From positions 463,156-527,155 of the forward strand of contig NZ_JAJNDV010000001.1 in the NCBI RefSeq assembly GCF_021043375.1: a DNA stretch of 64,000 nt, given 5' to 3'. The notes under the pieces are model-generated. The model saw only the letters and a program-made list of their open reading frames with translations. It was not told the DNA's origin and did no database searches. The DNA comes from Sphingomonas sp. IC-56. GTDB lineage: Bacteria > Pseudomonadota > Alphaproteobacteria > Sphingomonadales > Sphingomonadaceae. The first letter of the stretch is position 1. Each line of letters begins with the position of its first letter. This document shows positions 15,911 to 24,083 of the stretch, piece after piece. The position numbers and the translations under genes are program-made.

Positions 15911-18549
15911 CAGAACTTCACATTCGCCGTGATCGCGAACAGCCGCGGGATCGGGTTCGCTGCCTGCGGATCGAAGCCATTGGTTGTGTCGACGAAGGGC
16001 GGATCCTCGTTGAACAAATTGCGCACGTCGAGCGACAGGTTGACCTGTTCGTTGAAGTCATATCCGACCAGCAGGTCGAACGTGTCATAGTTGCCAACCT
16101 CACGCACCACGGTGGAGGTGGTGTTGGTATAGCCGTTCAGGTGGTTCCAGGTCAGCCGGGTCTTGAACCCGCCATACTGCGCGCCGACGTCTGCCTGGGT
16201 GCGGAATTTCTGGATGAAGCCGATGGTATCGAGCACATCGACCAGGCCCGATCCCGGCACCGCTTCGAACAGATAATCAAGGACATAGGTGCCCTGGACT
16301 CCGGCATCGAGCTGGACCCCGCTCCAGTCCCAGCGATAGGCGGCGGTGAAATCGAGGCCTCGCAGCAGCGACGTGCCGAGGTTCTGACGTCGGCCATCCG
16401 CGATGAAGGTCACCAGCGACTGGTTGATCGCGGCGTTCAGCGGAAGCCCCGAATTCACCAGCGCACTGACTTGCGCCGCAGTCGGGTTGAACTGGACGAA
16501 CTGGCCATAGATCGGGTTCGTCAGCAGGCCCGGGGTGCCGCGCAACGCCTGGATCTGGTCGGTATAATCGATCCGGAAATAGTTCAGCGAGGCATTCAGG
16601 CCAGGAATGGTCGGCGGCGCAACATCCACGCCGAATGACCAGGTGGTCGCCTTTTCCGGCTCCAGGCCGGGATTTCCGCCCGCAATACCAATCCCGATCA
16701 GGTTGCCGCTCGGCCCGGGCAGCGTATCGAAGTACAAGCCCGCGCCACCGCCAACCGTGGACACTTCGCTGAAGGTGGGGGCACGGAACGATGTGCCGTA
16801 CGTGCCCTTGAGCGTAAGTCCCCGCAAAGGCGAGTAAGTCAGGCCAACCTTGGGATTAGTGGTGCTGCCAAAGTCGCTGTAATGTTCGTAGCGGCCAGCG
16901 ATGCTGAGCGAAAGCCGCTCCAGCCCCGGCGATGCGTTGCCCGCGCCGACCAGCGGGATGAACAGTTCGGCGAATACCGCGTCGACGTTGCGGCTGCCGT
17001 CGTCGGCGGTGCGCGCCTGCGTCGCCGCCTGGCCCTGCAACAGCGAAGTGTAGGTATATTCAACGCGATGCTCGCCGCCGATCGCGATGCGAGCGCTCCC
17101 ACCCGGCAGCGCGAACAGCGATCCGTCCATCTGCGCGTTAACCACTTCGAGCCGGGTGCGGCCTTCGATCACGAAGAAGTTGTCGGTGATCCGGGCCAAC
17201 GTCGCAGGATTGTTCGGTCCGCCGAACACGTTGAGGGCAGTCGCCGGGTTGGTATCGGCCAGCGCTGCGTTCAGTGCGCCGCCGTTGACGCCCGACCGAC
17301 GCCGGTCGGCCACCTCCTCCGACTTGCCATAGGCGTAGTAAACGGTGCCCTGGAAATCCCCGAACAGATCGGCTTCAAGACCCGCGGTCGCGTTCCATGT
17401 GCTCGCGTGATAGGGATTGGCAAGTGGCCCGGTGTCGCCAAGGAACGTGGTCTGCACCGTCACCGAGGCTGCGCCGGGGACCGGCGACACGAAGAACGGG
17501 TTGGTCCTGGGTACCGTGGCGTTGACCGTCGGATTGAACAACAAGGCTCCGCTGCGGCGCGAGTAGAAACCATCGGCGAAGATGCGGATCCCGTCCGTGA
17601 TCTCGTGGCTGGCCGCGGCGACGCCGCTCCAGCGCTCCTGCTCGGGGATCACCTGGGCGATGTCGTTGAACTCGCACTGGTTCCGTGTGCCCGCGACCAG
17701 GCTGCCGACATTGCCGGCGGTCACGCCCCCTTGCGGGATGGCGTAGTTGACGCCGCCCGCGACCAGTGTTCCCGGCGCGCAGTTGGTGCCGCGCAAGTCA
17801 CGGCCGCCACGGGCTCGATTGTCCGACGTGTAGAAGTCGAGCTCGGAACCGAACAGATTGTTGTTCTTGGTATATTCACCGGCCGCCATGATCCAGCCGC
17901 CGTCCCACTTATGACCAACGAGCAGCGCGGCCTGGGATTCGTAATAGTCGCCCTCGGTCATGCCGTAGCGGGCACGTGCCTGGATGCCGGAGAAGTCCTT
18001 GCGCAGGATGAGGTTGACGACGCCGGCAACTGCGTCCGAGCCATAGACAGCGGAGGTGCCGTCGGCGACGACTTCGATCCTGCCCAACGCTATCGATGGG
18101 ATGGCCGAAGGATCAGTGAACTGACCCTGCGTGCCCTGTGGCGGCAGGCGCTTGCCGTCGTACAGAAGCAGCGTGGCGTTCGTCGAAAGGCCACGCAGGT
18201 TGATGCCCGCGCCGCGCGTTGCGTTCGCCGCGCCGTTCTGTGCACTGCCGCCCGCCCGATTGGCGCCGAGGGACACGACCTGAGGCACGCGGCGCAGAAT
18301 ATCGTTCGTCGAGCTGACGGGCTCTTCCAGGATCTGGTCAGCGTCGATCGCGATGACCGCCGAACCGACAGGATCGATACCGCGGATGCGGCTGCCGGTT
18401 ATGACGACGCTCTGTTCCTCGGCGTCGGCTTCCGGAGCAGCGGGTGTCTCCACCTGCGCCAGTGCGGGTGCGGAGAGAGCGAGGGCGAGCGCGCCCATGG
18501 CCGTGCGGCCGAGCAAGACGGCCGCGCGACGGGTGACAAAAGTATCCAA
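15910..18549 (-). CDS. TonB-dependent outer-membrane receptor
   Basis: This 879-residue protein has a signal peptide ending APALAQ, a short spacer with SVVITGSRIRG, and a plug domain (about residues 60-190) containing INLRGLSTNATLLLYDGKR and VVADGTSAVYGSDAVAGVVNLI. A long beta-barrel follows and ends in the terminal Phe expected for outer-membrane insertion. The start is a TTG with a strong AGGAGG six bases upstream, which decides the start. Receptors of this kind in sphingomonads import siderophores or large plant-derived molecules. Coupling to the tannase-family gene suggests the ligand is a phenolic ester or a glycoside of one (inference). Confidence 0.93.
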   Translation of the reverse strand: MDTFVTRRAAVLLGRTAMGALALALSAPALAQVETPAAPEADAEEQSVVITGSRIRGIDPVGSAVIAIDADQILEEPVSSTNDILRRVPQVVSLGANRAGGSAQNGAANATRGAGINLRGLSTNATLLLYDGKRLPPQGTQGQFTDPSAIPSIALGRIEVVADGTSAVYGSDAVAGVVNLILRKDFSGIQARARYGMTEGDYYESQAALLVGHKWDGGWIMAAGEYTKNNNLFGSELDFYTSDNRARGGRDLRGTNCAPGTLVAGGVNYAIPQGGVTAGNVGSLVAGTRNQCEFNDIAQVIPEQERWSGVAAASHEITDGIRIFADGFYSRRSGALLFNPTVNATVPRTNPFFVSPVPGAASVTVQTTFLGDTGPLANPYHASTWNATAGLEADLFGDFQGTVYYAYGKSEEVADRRRSGVNGGALNAALADTNPATALNVFGGPNNPATLARITDNFFVIEGRTRLEVVNAQMDGSLFALPGGSARIAIGGEHRVEYTYTSLLQGQAATQARTADDGSRNVDAVFAELFIPLVGAGNASPGLERLSLSIAGRYEHYSDFGSTTNPKVGLTYSPLRGLTLKGTYGTSFRAPTFSEVSTVGGGAGLYFDTLPGPSGNLIGIGIAGGNPGLEPEKATTWSFGVDVAPPTIPGLNASLNYFRIDYTDQIQALRGTPGLLTNPIYGQFVQFNPTAAQVSALVNSGLPLNAAINQSLVTFIADGRRQNLGTSLLRGLDFTAAYRWDWSGVQLDAGVQGTYVLDYLFEAVPGSGLVDVLDTIGFIQKFRTQADVGAQYGGFKTRLTWNHLNGYTNTTSTVVREVGNYDTFDLLVGYDFNEQVNLSLDVRNLFNEDPPFVDTTNGFDPQAANPIPRLFAITANVKF

Positions 18550-18605
18550 TCTTCCCTCCTAAAGTACCCGCATGTCTCTGCGGTTCTGGTGCTACTTGTC
18601 GTAAA

Positions 18606-19652
18606 TCAGACGGTTTCGGCGCGCGCCGCCCGCGCGGACCGGTCGGCGAAGCGGGGTGCAAGCGAAAGCAACACAATGGCGGCGATCAGGATGGCCGCGC
18701 CCACCAGTTCGGCAGGACGCGGTTGCGGAAGTCCCCAAACCCAAGCCAGGATCAACGCACCGCCCACACCAGCCACCAGGCTGGCGGCGCGCTCGAGCGG
18801 CACGCAATAGGCGTTCTCGCGGGGATCAAGCAGGATGATGATCGCGAACACCGACACGATGGTGAGGGTCACGCCGATTGCGAACAGCGGCAGGATCACG
18901 GGATCGGTCCACACCGAGAGGAAGCCCCAGCCAAGCGCACCCGATTGCGAGCCAATGCCGGAAGCAGAGATCGCGGCGAGGATCGCCACCGACAGCGGCA
19001 GCGCGAATATCTTCTCCTCGACGAAATACTGGCGCACCGAGGCGGGATCGCCGCTCTTAGAAATCTTCGTCATCACGATCAGACGGACGAAGTAGCCGAT
19101 CGTATAAAGGACCACCGTGAGGATCGCGAGCGGCGGCAGATAGAGCCCGCCACGGTCCTTCAGCGTGATCACCATTGCGACGAGCACCATGACCAGTGCG
19201 GTCCAGCTCCACCAGCGCACTCGTCGGCCAAAGATCAAGTCGACGATCGGCGCGATCAGCAAGATGTCGCCCCGCATCAGCAACTGGATGAACGGGATGC
19301 TGACGCCTTCGAACGTAAAGGAAAGCGGCACAGTGAACAGCACCAGCGCCGTGCCAAGACCCGAATAGAAGGTGTATTTGGTGGGCACTGGGATACGGCG
19401 CCCGAGCACCATCACGCCGTGCGCATCCTTGTGCCAGCCTGACCGCCAGATGAAGAGATAAGTCAGCAAAAGGCTGATGATCAGCGACGCCGGCAGCGTC
19501 TCCAAGCCCGTTAACGGCCGGCCGAGACCCGGATGCACCGTGCTCGTCACCAGCTTGGTGATGATCACGTTGGGCAGGTACGCGATCAGGTAGAGGAAGA
19601 CATAGCCTTCGAGCGGAAATGCGGACGCGCCGCTCGCCTTGGCGGCACTCAT
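18606..19652 (-). CDS. Multi-pass membrane protein, DMT/EamA-like
   Basis: This 348-residue protein has about ten hydrophobic segments in two groups, as in drug/metabolite (DMT) transporters. The segment IQLLMRGDILLIAPIVDLIFGRRVRWWSWTALVMV resembles the DMT repeat end, where a charged loop precedes a helix. No family signature is strong enough to name a substrate. Its ATG overlaps the stop of the CapA-like gene (ATGA), and 56 bases separate it from the TonB receptor gene. A role as inner-membrane importer for the compound taken in by the receptor is possible (inference). Confidence 0.6.
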   Translation of the reverse strand: MSAAKASGASAFPLEGYVFLYLIAYLPNVIITKLVTSTVHPGLGRPLTGLETLPASLIISLLLTYLFIWRSGWHKDAHGVMVLGRRIPVPTKYTFYSGLGTALVLFTVPLSFTFEGVSIPFIQLLMRGDILLIAPIVDLIFGRRVRWWSWTALVMVLVAMVITLKDRGGLYLPPLAILTVVLYTIGYFVRLIVMTKISKSGDPASVRQYFVEEKIFALPLSVAILAAISASGIGSQSGALGWGFLSVWTDPVILPLFAIGVTLTIVSVFAIIILLDPRENAYCVPLERAASLVAGVGGALILAWVWGLPQPRPAELVGAAILIAAIVLLSLAPRFADRSARAARAETV

Positions 19653-20770
19653 GCCGCTTCTTCCATGACCACCATGTCGCTCTCCACGCGGTAGCGGGCG
19701 TTGAGCCCTGCCTCTTGAGTGATCGCCGTCATGTACTCGACGACTTCGGCATGCCGGTCGCTCCCCGGCTGAACGAAGCGCGGCACGGCGTCCCGATCGA
19801 TATGCAGCGGCAGGAAGCCGGAGCGGACGATGCGCCCGCCTCCAATTTCGAGCCGTGCCGCCATCGACAGCCGGGATGCCTTGGGGAAATTATAGAGACT
19901 GTCGAAATCCGGCTCCCATTCCTCAGCAAGCACGCGGATTTCGTTGAAGCTCTTCGATGCGGCGTGGACGGGGTCCATCCTCAGGTCGGTTGCGAAGTTG
20001 CACAGCGAGTAGAAGACGGGCTTGCCGTCCATCATCTCGCAACCCTTCAGAATGTGTGCGTGCCCGCCCAGGATCGCATCGGCACCGGCGGCAATGGCCG
20101 CGCGGGCGACGTCGCGCTGATAGTCGGCGATCGATGCGCGGACGAAGTGGATACCCCAATGTTGCGACACGATAACCACGTCGGCCTTGGCCTTCGCTGC
20201 GCGGATATCGGCTTCCATGGCCGCCAGGTCTTCGCGATGCGGATAGGTGTGGATGCGCGCGGGCGTGCCAGGCTGATCGTGCTCGATCTGCTCATAAACC
20301 GTGAAGGCGCGCATCGGCGTACAGCCGGGACGCCGCTCATCGGCCCAATAGCTGTGCGGCAGGATGCTACAATAAGCGAGCACAGCGACCGTGGTGCCGT
20401 CGCCCAGCGTGAAGAATACCGGTTTGCGGGCTTCCGCGATGTTCGCGCCGGCGCCGACCGTCTTCACGCCGGCCGCGTGCAAGTTCGCCTGGGTCTCGAA
20501 GAAGGCGTCGTTACCCCAATCGAGCACATGGTTGCCCGCCAACGAGACGATGTCGAAGCCGGCGCGGCCCAGCGCCGCAGCACCGTCGGGCCGTGCTAGC
20601 ACGGCGTGGCGCGCCTGGGGCAGCCGGACGCCTTTTTCAGCGAAGCTGGTTTCGATCTGGCCAAAGGTGATGTCGGCGGCGGTAAGCACGTCGCGCGTAT
20701 CGACGAAGCTCTCATCGTAATGGTCGCGATCCATCGCCAGATCGCCGACGGCCAGGAAGACATGGCTCAT
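19649..20770 (-). CDS. CapA-family (PGA_cap) metallophosphoesterase-like protein
   Basis: This 373-residue protein has the calcineurin-like layout of the CapA/PGA_cap family. The metal-binding motifs seen are GDLAMDR, FGQIETSF, SLAGNHVLDWG, VVSQHWGIH and GGHAHILKG. True CapA acts in poly-gamma-glutamate capsule synthesis, but soluble homologues without a membrane anchor, like this one, are found in catabolic operons and their reaction is not established. It has no signal peptide. It overlaps the P450 gene upstream and the membrane-protein gene downstream by four bases each, so these three are one coupled unit. Confidence 0.82.
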   Translation of the reverse strand: MSHVFLAVGDLAMDRDHYDESFVDTRDVLTAADITFGQIETSFAEKGVRLPQARHAVLARPDGAAALGRAGFDIVSLAGNHVLDWGNDAFFETQANLHAAGVKTVGAGANIAEARKPVFFTLGDGTTVAVLAYCSILPHSYWADERRPGCTPMRAFTVYEQIEHDQPGTPARIHTYPHREDLAAMEADIRAAKAKADVVIVSQHWGIHFVRASIADYQRDVARAAIAAGADAILGGHAHILKGCEMMDGKPVFYSLCNFATDLRMDPVHAASKSFNEIRVLAEEWEPDFDSLYNFPKASRLSMAARLEIGGGRIVRSGFLPLHIDRDAVPRFVQPGSDRHAEVVEYMTAITQEAGLNARYRVESDMVVMEEAA

Positions 20771-21948
20771 GCCGCCACCCCTTCGAACGCGATCGGCGCG
20801 GTGAGCGCGCCGATCTCAGGAAAGCGCGTCGGACGCGGCTCTTCGGTCAGCGAGAAGCCGGGCGCGGCGGCGAGCAGTTCCTCTACCGCGACTACCAGCT
20901 CAAGCTTGGCAAGACCGGCGCCGATGCACGTGTGCGGGCCCCGCCCGAAGGCCAGCGAGTCCCTCATGTTAGGCCGATCGATACGGAACGTCTCCGGATC
21001 CTCGAACACGTCAGCATCCCGGTTGGCCGAGGCATAGACGAGCGCGATCGGCTCGCCTGCCGGGATCGGGCAGCCCCGAATGGTGACATCCTCGACCGCC
21101 GTGCGGGCAAAGCCGCGATAGGGCGTGTAAAGCCGCAGGAATTCATCGACAGCCGCAGGCACCAGAGACGGATCGGCGCGCAGCTGCGACTGGAGCACGC
21201 GGTCCCGGCTGAGATGCACGGCGATCGACCCGATCATCACGCCCGGGGCGATGATGCCGACGACCAGAACCTGACGAATCGTGCCGACGATCAACTCTTC
21301 GGGCAGCGGCTCGCCATCGACGCGCACGGCAAGCAGTGCGCTCGTCGCGTCTTCATCCTCTGACAGTGGGTTCGCACGGCGATCGGCGACGATGTCGCGT
21401 GCCATGTCATAGAGGAGAAGACTGGACTCCTTGGTCGCCTCCATGTCCGCGAACTGGACCGCGATATTGTAGCGCTGACCCACCCGGGTAAGCTCTGCGA
21501 CGGCATCCGCCGACAGGTTCATCCAATGGGCGAAGGTGGCGATCGGCATGTGCGCCGAATAATCGGCCACGGCATCGCCGCCGCCTTTGGCGACCATCGT
21601 CGCCAGCAGGTCGCGGCAGATGCCGCGGATCACCGGTTCGAGCCGGGCGATGCGACGCTCGGTGAACAGCGGCGCCAGCGCGCGGCGATAAGGGGTGTGC
21701 TCGGGCGGATCGAGGTGCAGCGGGGGTCGGCGACCAGTAAACGCCACCTTGGGGATCACATTCTGCTTCGACGTGACGAAGGTCTTCCAGTCGCTCGCCG
21801 CGGCGGCAACGTCGTCGTGCTTCATCAGTGCCCAAAAGCCACCCCAGGCATCACTGTGGGCCACGGGACATTGGTCGCGCAGGCGCGAATAATCGGCATG
21901 AGCGCTGTCGAAGGTCTCGGGAGTTAACGGATCGAAGTCATGTGACAT
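20767..21948 (-). CDS. Cytochrome P450 with an unusual I helix
   Basis: This is a soluble bacterial P450 of 393 residues from the chosen ATG at 21948, which lies directly before MSHDFDPLTPETF; an upstream in-frame start at 21984 would add 12 residues. The haem-thiolate motif is FGRGPHTCIG with the ligand at about Cys341, and the K-helix motif is EFLR. The I-helix acid-alcohol pair used in oxygen activation (DT in P450cam) is replaced by Ala-Pro in VVGIIAPGVMIG. No ferredoxin or reductase gene is adjacent. It is the first gene of the leftward operon that runs through CapA, DMT, TonB receptor and tannase, behind a LacI-type operator. Confidence 0.9.
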   Translation of the reverse strand: MSHDFDPLTPETFDSAHADYSRLRDQCPVAHSDAWGGFWALMKHDDVAAAASDWKTFVTSKQNVIPKVAFTGRRPPLHLDPPEHTPYRRALAPLFTERRIARLEPVIRGICRDLLATMVAKGGGDAVADYSAHMPIATFAHWMNLSADAVAELTRVGQRYNIAVQFADMEATKESSLLLYDMARDIVADRRANPLSEDEDATSALLAVRVDGEPLPEELIVGTIRQVLVVGIIAPGVMIGSIAVHLSRDRVLQSQLRADPSLVPAAVDEFLRLYTPYRGFARTAVEDVTIRGCPIPAGEPIALVYASANRDADVFEDPETFRIDRPNMRDSLAFGRGPHTCIGAGLAKLELVVAVEELLAAAPGFSLTEEPRPTRFPEIGALTAPIAFEGVAA

Positions 21949-21969
21949 AACAATAGGCGTAATTGTGGA

Positions 21970-21983
21970 TGCAAGCGCTTGCA
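21970..21983. promoter_or_regulatory. LacI-family operator O1
   Basis: TGCAAGCGCTTGCA is a perfect 14-base palindrome with the central CG typical of LacI/GalR-family operators. It lies 22 bases upstream of the P450 start and 43 bases upstream of the divergent LacI-family gene, so it can control both. Confidence 0.78.
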
Positions 21984-22025
21984 AGCGTCTTTTGCATTTT
22001 GGTGTAGGTCCGGCATACAGCGGAC

Positions 22026-23018
22026 ATGGCCACCCGCCCTCCCCGTCTGGACGATGTCGCCGCGCATGCAGGTGTGTCCGCCGCCACCGTGTCGCGCTTC
22101 CTCAACAACCCCGAAGTCGTGGCAAAAGGGACCGCAGAGCGGATACGCGAGGCGATCGCGGCGACCAGCTATGTGCCCAATATGACTGCCGGCGCGCTGG
22201 CGGGCAGCCGCACGCGCCTCATCGCAGCGCTGGTGCCCGACATCGCGGCGTCGATCTTCAACGACACGGTCGAATCGATGATCGACGGGCTCGCCAATGA
22301 CGGCAACAGCGTCGTCCTTGCGCTCACCGGCCCTGACAACGCCCGTCTCGAAGCCGAGATCAACATGGCCTTGGCGCGCCGGGTGGATGCAATCATCCTG
22401 ACCGGGATCGTGAGCGACGCCGAAACACGGGCGCGGCTGCGCGCCACGCCTGTGACCGTTATCGAAACCTGGGGCCTGCCGGAGGAACCGATCGACGTAG
22501 CTGTTGGCTTTTCGCACCGCGCGGCCGGGGAAGAAATGGCGCGCTTCCTGCGTGGGCGCGGCTATCGCCGCCCCCATCTGGTGGTACCACGCTCCAGCCG
22601 CTCCGAGCGGCGGGCAATGGGCTTCACCGATCGCTGGGTCCGCGACGGCGGGGTTGAGCCGACGCGGCTCGAGGTCAATGTGCCCAGCCATTTCGGCCAG
22701 GGCCGGCTGAGCTATCGCGCCCTCGCCGACTTGCCCGAGCGGCCCGATGTGGTGGTGTGCGGATCGGACTGGATCGCACAAGGATTGATCATCGAGGCGC
22801 AGGCGGCCGGCATCCGCGTGCCCGATCAGCTTGCCGTCACCGGCTTCGGCAATCTCCGAATGGCAGGTGACATGCGCCCGACGATCACGTCTGTGGACAT
22901 AGACGGCGCGCGAATTGCGCGCGAGGTGCTGCGTGTCCTGCGGGCCCGCGCAGCAGGCGAGAGGACCGAGACCAAGATCGACGTCGGCTTCCGCGTGATC
23001 GCCCGCGAAAGCGCCTGA
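22026..23018 (+). CDS. LacI-family transcriptional regulator
   Basis: This 330-residue regulator has the N-terminal LacI helix-turn-helix and hinge, RLDDVAAHAGVSAATVSRFLNNPEVVAKGTAERIREAI, followed by the periplasmic-binding-protein-like ligand domain (LIAALVPDIAASIFND, then VVVCGSDWIAQGLIIEAQAAGIRVPDQLAVTGFGN). Regulators of this type, especially near GntR, bind sugar acids or related small molecules. A perfect LacI palindrome (O1) lies upstream, a second site (O2) overlaps its own stop codon, and a third (O3) lies 2.4 kb downstream, so it probably controls itself, the P450-to-tannase operon, both alpha/beta hydrolases and the MmgE/PrpD gene. The ligand is unknown. Confidence 0.93.
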   Translation: MATRPPRLDDVAAHAGVSAATVSRFLNNPEVVAKGTAERIREAIAATSYVPNMTAGALAGSRTRLIAALVPDIAASIFNDTVESMIDGLANDGNSVVLALTGPDNARLEAEINMALARRVDAIILTGIVSDAETRARLRATPVTVIETWGLPEEPIDVAVGFSHRAAGEEMARFLRGRGYRRPHLVVPRSSRSERRAMGFTDRWVRDGGVEPTRLEVNVPSHFGQGRLSYRALADLPERPDVVVCGSDWIAQGLIIEAQAAGIRVPDQLAVTGFGNLRMAGDMRPTITSVDIDGARIAREVLRVLRARAAGERTETKIDVGFRVIARESA

Positions 23019-23029
23019 AATCGCTTGCA
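23016..23029. promoter_or_regulatory. LacI-family operator O2
   Basis: TGAAATCGCTTGCA matches O1 at 12 of 14 bases and keeps the TG...CG...CA frame. It overlaps the lacI stop codon and lies 54 bases upstream of the secreted hydrolase gene. Confidence 0.65.
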
Positions 23030-23083
23030 TCTGACCATGGCGGGCGAATAGCTTTCATCCATAACATATATGGGGAGAGTGGA

Positions 23084-24037
23084 ATGCGCTATGGATTCGC
23101 CTTGCTTGCGCTGTTCAGCACGAGTGCATTGGCACAGCAGGCTCCGCAGAACCCGCCCGTCGATGCCGCCGCCGCCGCCCGCGCGGCGGCGAACGCTTTG
23201 CCCGACACGCCCGGCACCGGTGCATATCCCGCGATCAAGGAGGTCGATCCCACTCTGGCGGACCACGTCGTCTATCGCCCTGCGAATCTGCAGGCGCTGG
23301 GTGGGCGCAAGCTCGGGGTGCTGGTCTGGGGCAATGGCGGCTGTGTCGACGATGGCGCGAGCGCCCGCTTCCACCTGGCCGAGATCGCGTCCCACGGCTA
23401 TCTCGTCATCGCTCCGGGCAAGATCCTGAGCGGCCCGGGCGCCAGCGCGAAACCCCAGACACGCCCGGCGGTGCCCAAGAAGCTCGCCGTCGTCACCACT
23501 GCGCAAGATGTTCGCGCCGGCATCGACTGGGCGCTGGCGGAGAATGGCCGCAAGGGCAGCGCCTATCATGGGCGCATCGATCCCAAGATGGTCGCCGTTG
23601 CCGGGCATAGCTGTGGCGGGCTGCAGGCGCTGCAGCTTGCGGGCGATCCGCGGGTCGGCACCGTGATCGTGCACAACAGCGGCATCTTCACCGACGGAAC
23701 CAATCCGATCGCCGGCATGAGCGTCGACAAGTCGCTGCTCAAGACGCTGCACACCCCGGTGCTCTATGTGCTCGGGGGACCAAGCGACATCGCGTATCCG
23801 AACGGCACCGACGATGTGCGCAAGATCGAGCATGTCCCGGTCATGCTGGCAAACCTGAACGTCGGCCATGGAGGAACCTTCGCCGAGCCCAATGGCGGAG
23901 CAGTGGCGCAGGTCTTGGTCAGGTGGCTCGACTGGCAGCTTCGCGGCGACGCCACCGCGGCGAAGACTTTCAAAGGTGCCGATTGCGGGCTCTGCACCGA
24001 CACGCAGTGGACGGTGGAAAAGAAGCGCATCGATTGA
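23084..24037 (+). CDS. Secreted alpha/beta hydrolase (esterase-like)
   Basis: This 317-residue protein has a signal peptide ending TSALAQ, so it is periplasmic or secreted. The hydrolase fold is shown by the nucleophile elbow GHSCGG (Ser at about residue 178), an oxyanion-side strand LGVLVWGNGGC, the acid in GGPSDIAY and the base in NVGHGGTF. A Cys pair near the C-terminus (DCGLC) may form a disulfide. The closest described types are feruloyl/chlorogenate-like esterases and PHB depolymerase-like hydrolases; the substrate is not known. It is preceded by LacI-type operator O2 and followed by a strong terminator, so it is a single-gene unit of the regulon. Confidence 0.8.
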   Translation: MRYGFALLALFSTSALAQQAPQNPPVDAAAAARAAANALPDTPGTGAYPAIKEVDPTLADHVVYRPANLQALGGRKLGVLVWGNGGCVDDGASARFHLAEIASHGYLVIAPGKILSGPGASAKPQTRPAVPKKLAVVTTAQDVRAGIDWALAENGRKGSAYHGRIDPKMVAVAGHSCGGLQALQLAGDPRVGTVIVHNSGIFTDGTNPIAGMSVDKSLLKTLHTPVLYVLGGPSDIAYPNGTDDVRKIEHVPVMLANLNVGHGGTFAEPNGGAVAQVLVRWLDWQLRGDATAAKTFKGADCGLCTDTQWTVEKKRID

Positions 24038-24041
24038 GCCA

Positions 24042-24077
24042 CGATAGCCACCCCGGGACCCGCCGGGGTGGCTATCG
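24042..24077. terminator. Strong bidirectional terminator
   Basis: A perfect 15-pair stem, CGATAGCCACCCCGG and its complement, with a six-base loop (GACCCG) lies between two converging hydrolase genes. Confidence 0.75.
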
Positions 24078-24083
24078 GCAGAA

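Noticed and set aside
16882..18810. A 642-codon rightward open frame across the TonB receptor gene
   Set aside because: It lies antisense to a clear 879-residue receptor with signal peptide, plug and barrel. The frame has no family-like motifs and is rich in Arg, Ala and Gly, as expected for the complement of GC-rich coding sequence.
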